Shown here piece by piece: positions 49,662-57,049 of a stretch of 64,000 nucleotides of DNA (position 1 is the first letter of the stretch; each line of letters opens with the position of its first letter). The stretch spans positions 30,322,501 through 30,386,500 of the forward strand of contig NC_079879.1 of the NCBI RefSeq assembly GCF_029227915.1, in the 5' to 3' direction. Position numbers and translations under genes: made by a program. The notes under the pieces were generated by a model that saw only the letters and a list, made by a program, of their open reading frames with translations, did not search any database and was not told the origin of the DNA. The DNA is from Hydractinia symbiolongicarpus (lineage: Eukaryota > Cnidaria > Hydrozoa > Anthoathecata > Hydractiniidae).

Positions 49662-50907
49662 ATGGATAAGCCAGGATATGACTTCACAGAAGAAATAGAT
49701 ATTCAAGACGAAGCCGAGGAGTTCAGCAGTGAGAGCGAGATCCTTCGACCGGGGGATATTCCTGATACAAGCACTACGTCCGCAATACGATGTGACTTCA
49801 CTGACACCGCGACTGCAAGGCATGAATTATTAACATCAAAAGTTGATAGCCTCTACGAAGCTCTTAGTGGGGAGCTCGGTCAACCACTCGCTAGACATTA
49901 TGATGATTTTGAAATGGATGGAAACCACCTTCTCTATGATGGGATAGAACTTACAAAAGGAAATGGTGAGAGCCATGGGAGCGATAAAAAAAGCCTTGTG
50001 CGCTGGTAGGTTGCGAGCCATGGGATTCGATCAATATTCAACACTCAACATGGGTAGTAGGAAGATGGCGCAGGGACTACTTAACGATATCGTTCACGTT
50101 GAAGAGAAGGCTGATGACATCGAGATGCTGCCATTGCTCGAGAATGTTCTCGATGACACAAAGAGCCTGATGGAGGATACTTCCTTTACCGAAGCCTTTG
50201 ATGAACGTGAAAGGCGGAGGCTTCATTTCTATGTTAGAACGCTCAAGGACGACTTGAATAATGTGAAAATTAAGATGATCTACTACGATGGTGAGCTTTC
50301 CAATGCAGATGACAAGATCAAGAGGCTTGAGGCGAAAAAGGCTGGGTCCGACGTATCGGAGGAACAAGAAAAAATTTGGGATGCGGACCTCGATAAGGCC
50401 AAGAAAGATCGTGAAAAGCTAAAGGATGATCGAAAGGCGATAATAGAAGAACATGGTCTCTCAAAGATCCATAGTCAGCTGAAGATGATTAAGGAGACAC
50501 TTATGAAGATAGCTGGAGATGACACATCCCTGCGAGAAAAATTAACCATTTTGTTTAAAGAGCAGGGGATCACTATTGCTAGTATCGTATCAGCCGTGGG
50601 CTTACTTATATCCACCTTGGTCCTGGCGCTCACAGGAGGTAGTGGGGCAGCAGCAGGTGCTGGAGGAAGTGGTGGTAGAAAAAGGTTTGTTCAAAAGCAG
50701 CTGGAGAGATTGGGAAAATTCCTGAAGTATCTAGCAGGCAAAGAGGGAGCTGCTCTGCCAGGCATTATTGGCACTGTTGTGTCGTTCTTCTTCAGAGTTG
50801 CAGCGACGGTTGTCGAATATGTAGCGAAGCACCTCTATTTAGCGATTGCGGGAGCCGTGGGTATTGTTGTTGCGTATGTAGGTAACAGGAGGAGTAAGAA
50901 TCGATGA
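49662..50907 (+). pseudogene. large Polinton membrane protein, frameshifted
   Basis: Two overlapping frames. The first, 49,662-50,009, encodes an acidic N-terminus (EEIDIQDEAEEFSSESEI) and LARHYDDFEMDGNHLLYDG. The second, from about 49,963 to 50,907 in the +1 frame, encodes a long charged helix (RERRRLHFYVRTLKDDLN, later KDREKLKDDRKAIIEEHG), a hydrophobic pair (ASIVSAVGLLISTLVLAL), a Gly/Ala/Ser-rich linker, and a second hydrophobic region (HLYLAIAGAVGIVVAYVG) with a basic end. Combined length is about 415 residues. A one-base indel near 49,965 is the simple reading; programmed frameshifting is possible but I see no classical slippery site. Function unknown. It is typical of cnidarian-type Polintons and probably a virion membrane or internal protein. 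Confidence 0.75.
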
Positions 50908-50910
50908 AGT

Positions 50911-50938
50911 GTCTAGTATGTTGTTCAACACATTAGAC
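50911..50938. terminator. hairpin between convergent genes, 13-bp stem
   Basis: GTCTAGTATGTTG, TT, CAACACATTAGAC, with two mismatched pairs. It lies between the + gene ending at 50,907 and the - gene ending at 50,951. Confidence 0.5.
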
Positions 50939-50950
50939 CTATTTCTTCAT

Positions 50951-52024
50951 TCATATATATGCGAGGATAAGTCCTACTCCGACCGTAACCAGCGTCGCTT
51001 TGGTATCCTCGTGAACAGCAGCTTCCTTGATATCAGGCGTGGTTTTCCTTATATGTTGCCTCGGAGTTGTGGTGAAGGCTGCCTTATATTTGACCATGGT
51101 ATTCAGATTTAGCTCTACACCTACACCTATGTTGGAAGGTGCTATTAAAACGTTGTTGTTATACCCCACAATCTTTCCAATGCGCAGGTTCATGTCGGAA
51201 GGGAGCATGTAGACGCTGGGCATGACGGCAAAATTGACTGGAGTCCGTGCATACTGGAGCACCTTTTGAAACTCGATAATGTCTTGACCTACGTTTTCCT
51301 TACGTTGAGCCATATTCTCGAATTTCTGCAATAATATTTGCCTCGCTGTATAGTTATCAGCATTAGAGCCTAGGATTGATGCCTTTGCACTCGCTTGGGA
51401 TCCTAGTAGCAAGATTACGTAAACGCGTATACTTTCACTTAGCTTGGTCAGCCCCTCCGATGTCAGACCCTGGGAGGTTGGTATAATGAATTTGGCCCAA
51501 TCCCCATTAACCTGCGGCCACCATCTACTACTCGTCAACGATGACGTTAGGGCTTTGAACTTGTACAAAGCGTTGGGATCTGCACCGTATTCGCGACATA
51601 CCTGGGCATGTCCTGAGCTCGAGTATGGGTTATCGTACTGAGAAAAGCCTCCTTCGTATGGCATGGGTAGCTTCATTCTCGCTAGGATACGATGCATATG
51701 GTAGTATACATGGAATTTAAAGATCGATTTGACGATGGGTATATGCTTGGCAGAAATGCCTAATGCAGTGGTTGCGCAATGAGCGGCGAAATTGACCTGG
51801 ATGTTCCAATAATTCAAGGCTTGCCCCTTCCAATTTACACTCACGGGATAATTTAACAGGTTAGTGGGAACTTTGATACGATATTTGGTGAACTGTGGGA
51901 ACGCCACGGAAATGTGCTGAGTAGTAGACACGTAGAGGTCCTGATGCTTCAAGTTATTTACGCCGAGAGGCCACTCGCTGTTGGATTTGTATTTTGCTGA
52001 TGGATTATACGAATAGATATTCAT
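50951..52024 (-). CDS. 357-aa Polinton protein, unrecognised, C-terminal membrane segment
   Basis: Intact, with no family I can name. The N-terminal third is rich in Tyr, Asn and Ser (YSYNPSAKYKSNSEW). The middle has SIFKFHVYYHMHRILARM and a Gly/Tyr-rich loop (YEGGFSQYDNPYSSSGHAQ). The end has VATLV-like strands closing with a hydrophobic segment (TLVTVGVGLILAYI). Its size and place between the two capsid genes suggest a structural virion component. Its ATG and that of the minor capsid gene face away from each other across only 24 bases. It is one of the longest open frames in a decaying element. Confidence 0.7.
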   Translation of the reverse strand: MNIYSYNPSAKYKSNSEWPLGVNNLKHQDLYVSTTQHISVAFPQFTKYRIKVPTNLLNYPVSVNWKGQALNYWNIQVNFAAHCATTALGISAKHIPIVKSIFKFHVYYHMHRILARMKLPMPYEGGFSQYDNPYSSSGHAQVCREYGADPNALYKFKALTSSLTSSRWWPQVNGDWAKFIIPTSQGLTSEGLTKLSESIRVYVILLLGSQASAKASILGSNADNYTARQILLQKFENMAQRKENVGQDIIEFQKVLQYARTPVNFAVMPSVYMLPSDMNLRIGKIVGYNNNVLIAPSNIGVGVELNLNTMVKYKAAFTTTPRQHIRKTTPDIKEAAVHEDTKATLVTVGVGLILAYI

Positions 52025-52048
52025 GTTTCTTTAAAGAAAGAAAGAAAG
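52025..52048. promoter_or_regulatory. 24-bp divergent spacer with a 14-bp palindrome
   Basis: It separates two opposed start codons. TTTCTTTAAAGAAA (52,026-52,039) is a perfect palindrome, followed by GAAAG repeats. It lacks the AATAAA motif of the other starts, so it may belong to another expression class (inference). Confidence 0.5.
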
Positions 52049-52717
52049 ATGAAGCAGCTTTACATAACTACTATTGATAAACCAATAGTCTTCGATGAAT
52101 ATCTGAGTGAAGGCACCAGAATAGCTCTTAAGTCGATCAGCATTCGACCCACGAGGCAAAATTTTTATAGTAATAATGATTTTACAATACGTAGGGTAGG
52201 ACCTGCTCAGACAGTTACTCGAATCGAAATCATGAACGGTTTGTACAAAATTGAAGATACAGCAGCCATTCTCAATACACAGGCACAGGGTAAAGTACAG
52301 CTTTTTGTATTGAAAAATGGCATATGCAGGATCCGCGTTCATGAGGGGTATACGTTAGTGTTCGGTGAAGCACTCCACAAGCTATTAGGGTTCACATTCG
52401 ACCCCCAAGAGAAATATTATATGAAAGGTGAATATGATGCAGTCTATGCTACGGACGTAAATTAGCGATTAAGACTCACATGTCACCAATTAGATGAAAA
52501 CCATGCCCTATTGGACGGGAAGAAATCGAAAACCCTGGCCATACTACCGACGAAGGAAAACACCTGGGGCGATATGCTCGCGTGGACTTTTGATAACGTC
52601 GTATCTATACCCTTGAAAGGATCCACCGATCGTCTGGAGTTGATGTTGACGGACGAGCATCACCATGATAAGAACGTTTCGTTCGTTGGAATTACCATCC
52701 ACTTGCTCATAGAATAA
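52049..52717 (+). pseudogene. Polinton minor capsid (penton) protein, one in-frame stop
   Basis: A 222-residue frame that would form the single-jelly-roll pentons at capsid vertices. It starts MKQLYITTIDKPIVFDEY. Strand-rich blocks include LSEGTRIALKSISIRPTR, LHKLLGFTFDPQEKYYM and DMLAWTFDNVVSIPLKGS, and it closes with VSFVGITIHLLIE; length and pattern fit the Polinton minor capsid family. The frame is interrupted once, by TAG at 52,463-52,465, with no frameshift. A single C-to-T change of a CAG codon would explain it. The next gene starts in the bases directly after its stop. Confidence 0.82.
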
Positions 52718-53368
52718 ATGAATAATGATGAAGTCATGAAACTATATCCGAGCCTACCGTCGAGTGCGCCTGATCAAGAAAATAACGAAAGTCAGGTCTA
52801 TCGCCTCAAAAAGATCGAGGAGATCGAGATATACCTAAGAAATGAAATTAAACAGCGTGAAAAACTCGCTAAAAAATTTGGTATGCATGGACTGTGGGTA
52901 AACTACATGGATCACGGGCTATTAGCAATAAGTGTTATAACATCAGGTGTTGGAATTGTTAGTATGCTCTCGGGAATCGGTGTTCCTCTGGCAGTGGCAA
53001 TGGGTGAAATAGCCATCGCCGTGGGATTGAGACAAACAGCTCTAAAACAGGGTGGTAAGAAATTGAACTATAAACGTAAGAAACATGACTCAATAAGACT
53101 TCTTGCAGAGACTAAGCTGAATTCAATAGTTGATTTGATATCAAGGGCGATTAAAAATGGAGTGATAAGTGATTATAAATTTTCACTAATAAACCAAGAG
53201 AAGCAAAAATATATGCTGCTAAAGGAGCAGATTTGTCAGCGCATGAAAAAAATAGTGGAGACGATCAATGAATAAGAGAGACAGGCACTTGTCGACAAAG
53301 GTCGCAATGAGGCAAGAGTAGAAATCTTAAAAAACTTGCAGTCTGCTCAATATGTCAGCGGTACTTAG
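52718..53368 (+). pseudogene. two-TM Polinton membrane protein with an in-frame stop near its end
   Basis: Residues 1-30 are Pro/Ser/Glu-rich (LYPSLPSSAPDQE), then a charged helix, two membrane segments (GLLAISVITSGVGIVSML and GVPLAVAMGEIAIAVGL, about 66-107), and a basic C-terminal helix. A TAA at 53,273-53,275 stops translation after 185 residues, but the frame stays open for 30 more codons to a TAG at 53,366, with similar helical composition, so the TAA is probably a mutation. The protein may still work in the shorter form. It begins directly after the penton stop (AATAAATG). Family unnamed; similar two-TM proteins are usual in cnidarian-type Polintons. Confidence 0.65.
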
Positions 53369-53386
53369 ACGAACCGCCAGCGTATT

Positions 53387-53414
53387 TATAATGTATTGTT
53401 AACAATACATTATA
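53387..53414. terminator. perfect 28-base palindrome between convergent genes
   Basis: Arms TATAATGTATTGTT and AACAATACATTATA with no loop. It lies between the + gene (stop 53,368) and the SAP gene's stop at 53,410, whose last codons it overlaps. Confidence 0.5.
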
Positions 53415-53685
53415 CAACGCCAACCACTTCACCGGTATCTTTATCGATCATAAAATCACCGTCGTATATGACACTTCTTTTTTGTTTTGCCTCGAGACCC
53501 TTTATATACTCATCCAATATTTTCATAGCTGTGATTTCTAGACATGGCTTGCAATGAGGCCCAAGTGTTTGCGTTGCGGTATCCTTATATTTTACCTTAT
53601 GAATCGCGGCTATAATTTCAGTTTTTTTCATAGTCGAATAACCACGTATCCCTAATTTTCTCGCTTCCCTTTTTAACTCGTTCAT
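53410..53685 (-). CDS. SAP-domain protein of the Polinton
   Basis: 91 aa, intact. Residues 1-35 (MNELKREARKLGIRGYST, then MKKTEIIAAI) have the helix-turn-helix pattern of a SAP or Rho-N type DNA-binding domain: LKREARKLGIRGYS followed by KKTEII. The rest contains CKPC and ends in an acidic segment (YDGDFMIDKDTGEV). It probably binds DNA or RNA during replication or packaging (inference). The start at 53,685 was chosen over an upstream in-frame codon because of AAAATAAAC just before it and because SAP begins there. Confidence 0.75.
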   Translation of the reverse strand: MNELKREARKLGIRGYSTMKKTEIIAAIHKVKYKDTATQTLGPHCKPCLEITAMKILDEYIKGLEAKQKRSVIYDGDFMIDKDTGEVVGVV

Positions 53686-53690
53686 GTTTA

Positions 53691-53717
53691 TTTTGTATAC
53701 AACATTAATATACAAAA
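53691..53717 (-). terminator. gene-end hairpin, 9-bp perfect stem
   Basis: TTTTGTATA, 9-base loop, TATACAAAA. It starts 1 base after the stop of the 54,333-53,719 gene and ends just before the SAP start. The stem resembles those at 46,841 and 48,309 (TTTTGTA). Confidence 0.5.
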
Positions 53718-53718
53718 A

Positions 53719-54333
53719 CTAGACCACAACGAATGGTTCCTCATCATCATCTGAATCGATAAGATGTCTGGTCCTGGATTGTTGCACAGACTTATATTTG
53801 CACTCTTCAAACAAGACCTGCAGATAGTGCTTGGATCCCTGTCGATAAATGCTGGATAGCTTGATGATAGCCGTACATTCACAAGGTTGATTTTCAGGTA
53901 CTCGGGCGTCGTAAAAATCAGTTGTTATTTTGCTATCCCATGCCTTGACTTTTGCATTCATATATCGATCATTCTTTACTGGCGAGGCTGTGAATTCATT
54001 ACCATATAGTTTCTCGATCCTGGCTAGGATGATCTGATATTTCTCCAACCATTCTGGATGTTGATGTAAATCGAATGACATGGTAAGAGAGCAGCCTTCA
54101 TCGTAACGCGAGGTACCATTGGAATAGAGCTTTTTAGGTGTTTTGATCAATAGAGGTGATAGCTTGTTGTGACTATTTTTATAGCCAATAATGAAGCGTT
54201 CATCTTTACCCTTGTTTACTGGGATAGCATCGCCCATCACGATATTTTCAATGTTTACATCTTCGATATTTAGTGGAATCGCTTTGGCATAAAAGTCTCT
54301 TGAATTAACATTCTCGTTACCGAATTTGAACAT
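53719..54333 (-). CDS. probable ssDNA-binding protein of the Polinton
   Basis: 204 aa, intact. It starts MFKFGNENVNSRDFYAKAI and has beta-rich blocks (ENIVMGDAIPVNK, RFIIGYKNSHNKLSPLLI, QPCECTAIIKLSSIYRQG) consistent with an OB-like fold. It ends in a strongly acidic tail, SDDDEEPFVVV, as in many single-stranded DNA-binding proteins, where the tail recruits partners. Proteins of this kind sit at the replication end of cnidarian-type Polintons. The assignment rests on fold impression and tail, not on a catalytic motif. TTAAATAAAAGG precedes the start. Confidence 0.6.
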   Translation of the reverse strand: MFKFGNENVNSRDFYAKAIPLNIEDVNIENIVMGDAIPVNKGKDERFIIGYKNSHNKLSPLLIKTPKKLYSNGTSRYDEGCSLTMSFDLHQHPEWLEKYQIILARIEKLYGNEFTASPVKNDRYMNAKVKAWDSKITTDFYDARVPENQPCECTAIIKLSSIYRQGSKHYLQVLFEECKYKSVQQSRTRHLIDSDDDEEPFVVV

Positions 54334-54335
54334 CC

Positions 54336-54355
54336 TTTTATTTAAGGAAATAAAA
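54336..54355 (-). terminator. hairpin before the ssDNA-binding gene, 8-bp perfect stem
   Basis: Plus-strand TTTTATTT, AAGG, AAATAAAA. It lies 7 bases past the Cys-rich gene's stop and immediately before the 54,333 start; one arm is the AAATAAAA motif itself. Confidence 0.45.
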
Positions 54356-54361
54356 CTTCAA

Positions 54362-54520
54362 CTAGGGTTTGTTACAGGTACAGCTACCACCATTATACGT
54401 AATATACTCATACCAGCAGTACCAGCAAAGCAGTTTACCTTTTATGAGGAATCTCCGTCCACGGGAGCATCTATCATATCCATCGAGCACGCTTTCACAT
54501 TCATCACAATACTGAGTCAT
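54362..54520 (-). CDS. 52-aa cysteine-rich (zinc-ribbon-like) mini-protein
   Basis: It starts MTQYCDECESVLDGYDRC and ends SCTCNKP. Cys pairs CDEC, CWYC and CTC, plus a single Cys, suggest one zinc site. The ATG overlaps the stop of the upstream gene in an ATGA, a coupling seen in compact viral genomes. Basic residues (SRGRRFLIKGK) would fit nucleic-acid binding. It is too short for most gene finders; support comes from the overlap, the AAATAA before the start and the Cys pattern. Function unknown. Confidence 0.6.
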   Translation of the reverse strand: MTQYCDECESVLDGYDRCSRGRRFLIKGKLLCWYCWYEYITYNGGSCTCNKP

Positions 54521-54837
54521 TTATTTGAGAGGGCTCTGAAACGATCTGGAACATATTCGAGGAGCACTGGATTGTCACGTACTGCCTCATCACATAGTTC
54601 CTGTGTTTTTAAATGATCGGGTACATATCTGAACATCAGGCTCTCCCTTCCGAATGCATCATTACACATTTCTTGTGTCTTTAAATGATCGGGTACTAAC
54701 ATTAGTGTCCAGGGATGTTCACGAACTACGGCAGTACACATTTCCTGCGTTTTGAAATGATCTGGTACGAACATTAGTGTCCATGAATTAGCACGGACTA
54801 TTCGATCAGGCATTATGAGATGATCATTAATGGACAT
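54517..54837 (-). CDS. KTQEMC-repeat protein (DUF4116-like)
   Basis: 106 aa from the ATG at 54,837 (a codon at 54,864 would add nine). It consists of about three 32-residue repeats with the core VPDHxKTQEMC followed by AVRExP or similar, then a degenerate fourth. Such short helical repeats recur in cnidarian-type Polintons and in some large DNA viruses and resemble DUF4116-type repeats. Probably a protein-binding scaffold; role unknown. It is the outermost gene, next to the right terminal repeat. TATAATAAAG precedes the start. Confidence 0.7.
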   Translation of the reverse strand: MSINDHLIMPDRIVRANSWTLMFVPDHFKTQEMCTAVVREHPWTLMLVPDHLKTQEMCNDAFGRESLMFRYVPDHLKTQELCDEAVRDNPVLLEYVPDRFRALSNK

Positions 54838-54890
54838 CTTTATTATATAATTTTTTGATTCCAACTAACAATTTTTCTAGGACAGTTGAA

Positions 54891-55173
54891 TAATTTTTAC
54901 TTATATTCTGTATAATATGAGTATACGCTATTGCGCATGACGTCATATGATTTCGTTTATATTATTTTGTGTTAGTATTTAATGATATATATCATTAATA
55001 TTAGTTTGTGTTGGTTGTTAGCATTGTACTTCTGGTATCTTACATTTAATATTATTTTGTGTTGGTTATTGGCATTTAATATTATTTCATATTATTTTGT
55101 GTTAGTTACTAACATTTTAGGGAATTTCCCTTTGGTCGACGTCGACTGTGCCAGAAGGAATATATCTCTATCT
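54891..55173 (-). repeat. Polinton right terminal inverted repeat
   Basis: Reverse complement of 39,042-39,303 with indels. It shares TCGACGTCGACC-flanking sequence, GGGAAATTCCC and one intact TGACGTCA (54,938-54,945); the counterpart of the second left-hand copy has diverged. Confidence 0.92.
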
Positions 55174-55180
55174 CTGATGA
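55174..55180. repeat. right target-site duplication (CTGATGA)
   Basis: It matches 39,035-39,041 exactly. Confidence 0.85.
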
Positions 55181-55663
55181 TTTTGTCCTGAATTCTTGAC
55201 AGATCTCATTTAGTAGTTTTGCAGTGAAATTTCGTACCTCATTATGGTGACTAATGATGAAACCACCCTACGGACCATGTGATTGCATTTGCAACGGTGC
55301 AACGTTTAATAGTGCGCCATATACAATTGTTGTTGGAAGTTTTTGAAGAGGAAAGCCAAAAGCGAAAATATAGAGCATCCAAAAATTATTTAATTTATGT
55401 AAATCCATATTCCTTCAGCAACAATGATGTAAACCATATGGACGCACCGTTTCAAGTGAATGCTTTTAATTTCTGAAGCGAAGATATTGATTCTTATAAT
55501 AATCTATACATCTTCTTTGTATTCCTTGTGCTAACTTGGTGTTGTTTTTCACCGTATGCAATTTAAAATTACATTCAAAGCTAGAATTTTAAATGTTGAT
55601 GATTGTAGATTTAGTAACACTTCAATAATATGTATATCTATTGTCTAATGTTTTAGGCGGGAT

Positions 55664-55957
55664 CATAGTACCAAGTCCTTACGCCATATTTTCGTGATAG
55701 GGGATGTCTATATTGTTTATGCCAGACTTAAAAACCTCAAAGCAGACAGGCTCTGAATATTAAATCATGTAATCCGGTATTATGTCTTGATGGGAGAGAT
55801 AAATGATCATCATAGTACCAAGTCCTTACGCCATATTTTCGTGATAGGGGATGTCTATATTGTTTATGCCAGACTTAAAAACCTCAAAGCAGACAGGCTC
55901 TGAATATTAAATCATGTAATCCGGTATTATGTCTTGATGGGAGAGATAAATGATCAT
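55664..55957. repeat. exact 147-bp tandem duplication
   Basis: Two copies, 55,664-55,810 and 55,811-55,957, both beginning CATAGTACCAAGTCC. I see no difference between them, so the duplication is recent or an assembly artefact. Confidence 0.92.
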
Positions 55958-56440
55958 CAAAACGAAATGCATGAGGGAATCTTTTTATTTATAAAATATT
56001 TCCTCATCAATTCCGGATTGAGCCTCTTTAAGTACTTAAATACTTTAGTCATGAGAAGACAGGTTTTTCTGATTGATTACTAACAATTAGAAGATCCTCA
56101 TAAGTCGCTGAAAATTTCATGTAGACAGCCAAACTCTAACCTCTGCTACAAAACATCCAAATTTACTGGGCAGTAGTTAAAGCATGAAACAATATAAGAA
56201 TTGTAAATCAATTCAGCTTTAGCTAAATCAAGATACGGTCGTATTCGTAAAGCGCTTAAATCTTGTTATTTGCCCTCTAACAAATATCGTGTACTTAAGG
56301 TTGGAAAGTCAACTTTTTATCAATACTCACACCTAGCAGACAGTGGCAGAGCTAAAAATAGAAACATTATCTACAAATATATTTTGACTATCTCTAATCC
56401 CCCAAAACATTACCTGAAGTTTATCAGGTTATACAACCAT

Positions 56441-56493
56441 CTTGTGTTATGAGTTGGTTTTAGAAATGATTCTAAACCAGCTCATAACACAAG
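56441..56493. repeat. 24-bp inverted repeat with 4-base loop
   Basis: CTTGTGTTATGAGTTGGTTT plus AGAA pairs with TTCTAAACCAGCTCATAACA plus CAAG, with one mismatch and one bulge. No gene adjacent. Confidence 0.75.
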
Positions 56494-57049
56494 AAATGTC
56501 AGAATTTAGCTAAAGAAGAACGTTTTTAATGGTTGAATCGCATGCGTACAATGTGTTATCGTCCGTTGTTATCGTCTTGTTTCTTTCCTCACTGACAGGG
56601 GATTGGGAGGGTAAGATAAAGAAACTAAAATAAAGTACAAGAAATTTTATTTTCAAATAAATGATTTACAGTACTACTGTATACGTAATTTTTTTACATT
56701 TTTCATATTTTAAACTTTTTTTTATTTTTTTTATTTTTTATTTTTATCTACGTAACATATATATCGCTACAAAACACACTACACCAACAATAAATGACAA
56801 TTGCTCTACTATTTATGGCAATGGCATACTTTTTAGGCAGGAAAAACCCTTGAACATTATAACCTTCATATTTTATACTGTATTATACTGTATTAAAAAG
56901 AGACAAGATAAAAAAACAACAACTCAATCACTCAAAAAAAAAAAAGCACGGGAATCGAAAAGCACATCAATATTTAAACATTAAAAATAGTAAAACTTTT
57001 AAATAAGGCTAAATCATTGCATTTTGTTTATATTTAGCTGGCTCCGTGT

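Larger units (their letters stand above)
39042..55173 (+). mobile_element. Maverick/Polinton, full length, 16.1 kb
   Basis: A self-synthesising virus-like DNA transposon bounded by long terminal inverted repeats and a 6-7-bp target duplication. It carries the diagnostic set: protein-primed type DNA polymerase B, retroviral-like integrase, FtsK/A32-type packaging ATPase, double-jelly-roll major capsid protein and single-jelly-roll minor capsid protein, plus about a dozen small accessory genes. Integrase, ATPase and several accessory genes are intact. Polymerase, both capsid genes and at least four others carry stops or frameshifts, so this copy is dead on its own. A maturation protease was not found. 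The element lies inside the decayed ORF of a different mobile element, whose frame continues across the insertion site. Confidence 0.97.
55181..57049. other. intergenic region right of the Polinton
   Basis: Bases 55,181-55,270 hold the other half of the ORF hit by the Polinton (minus strand, GGFIISHHNEVRNF). Then come a tandem 147-bp duplication (55,664-55,957) and a hairpin at 56,441-56,493. TTTATT at 56,646 may be the p62 polyadenylation signal on the minus strand. No gene. Confidence 0.6.
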
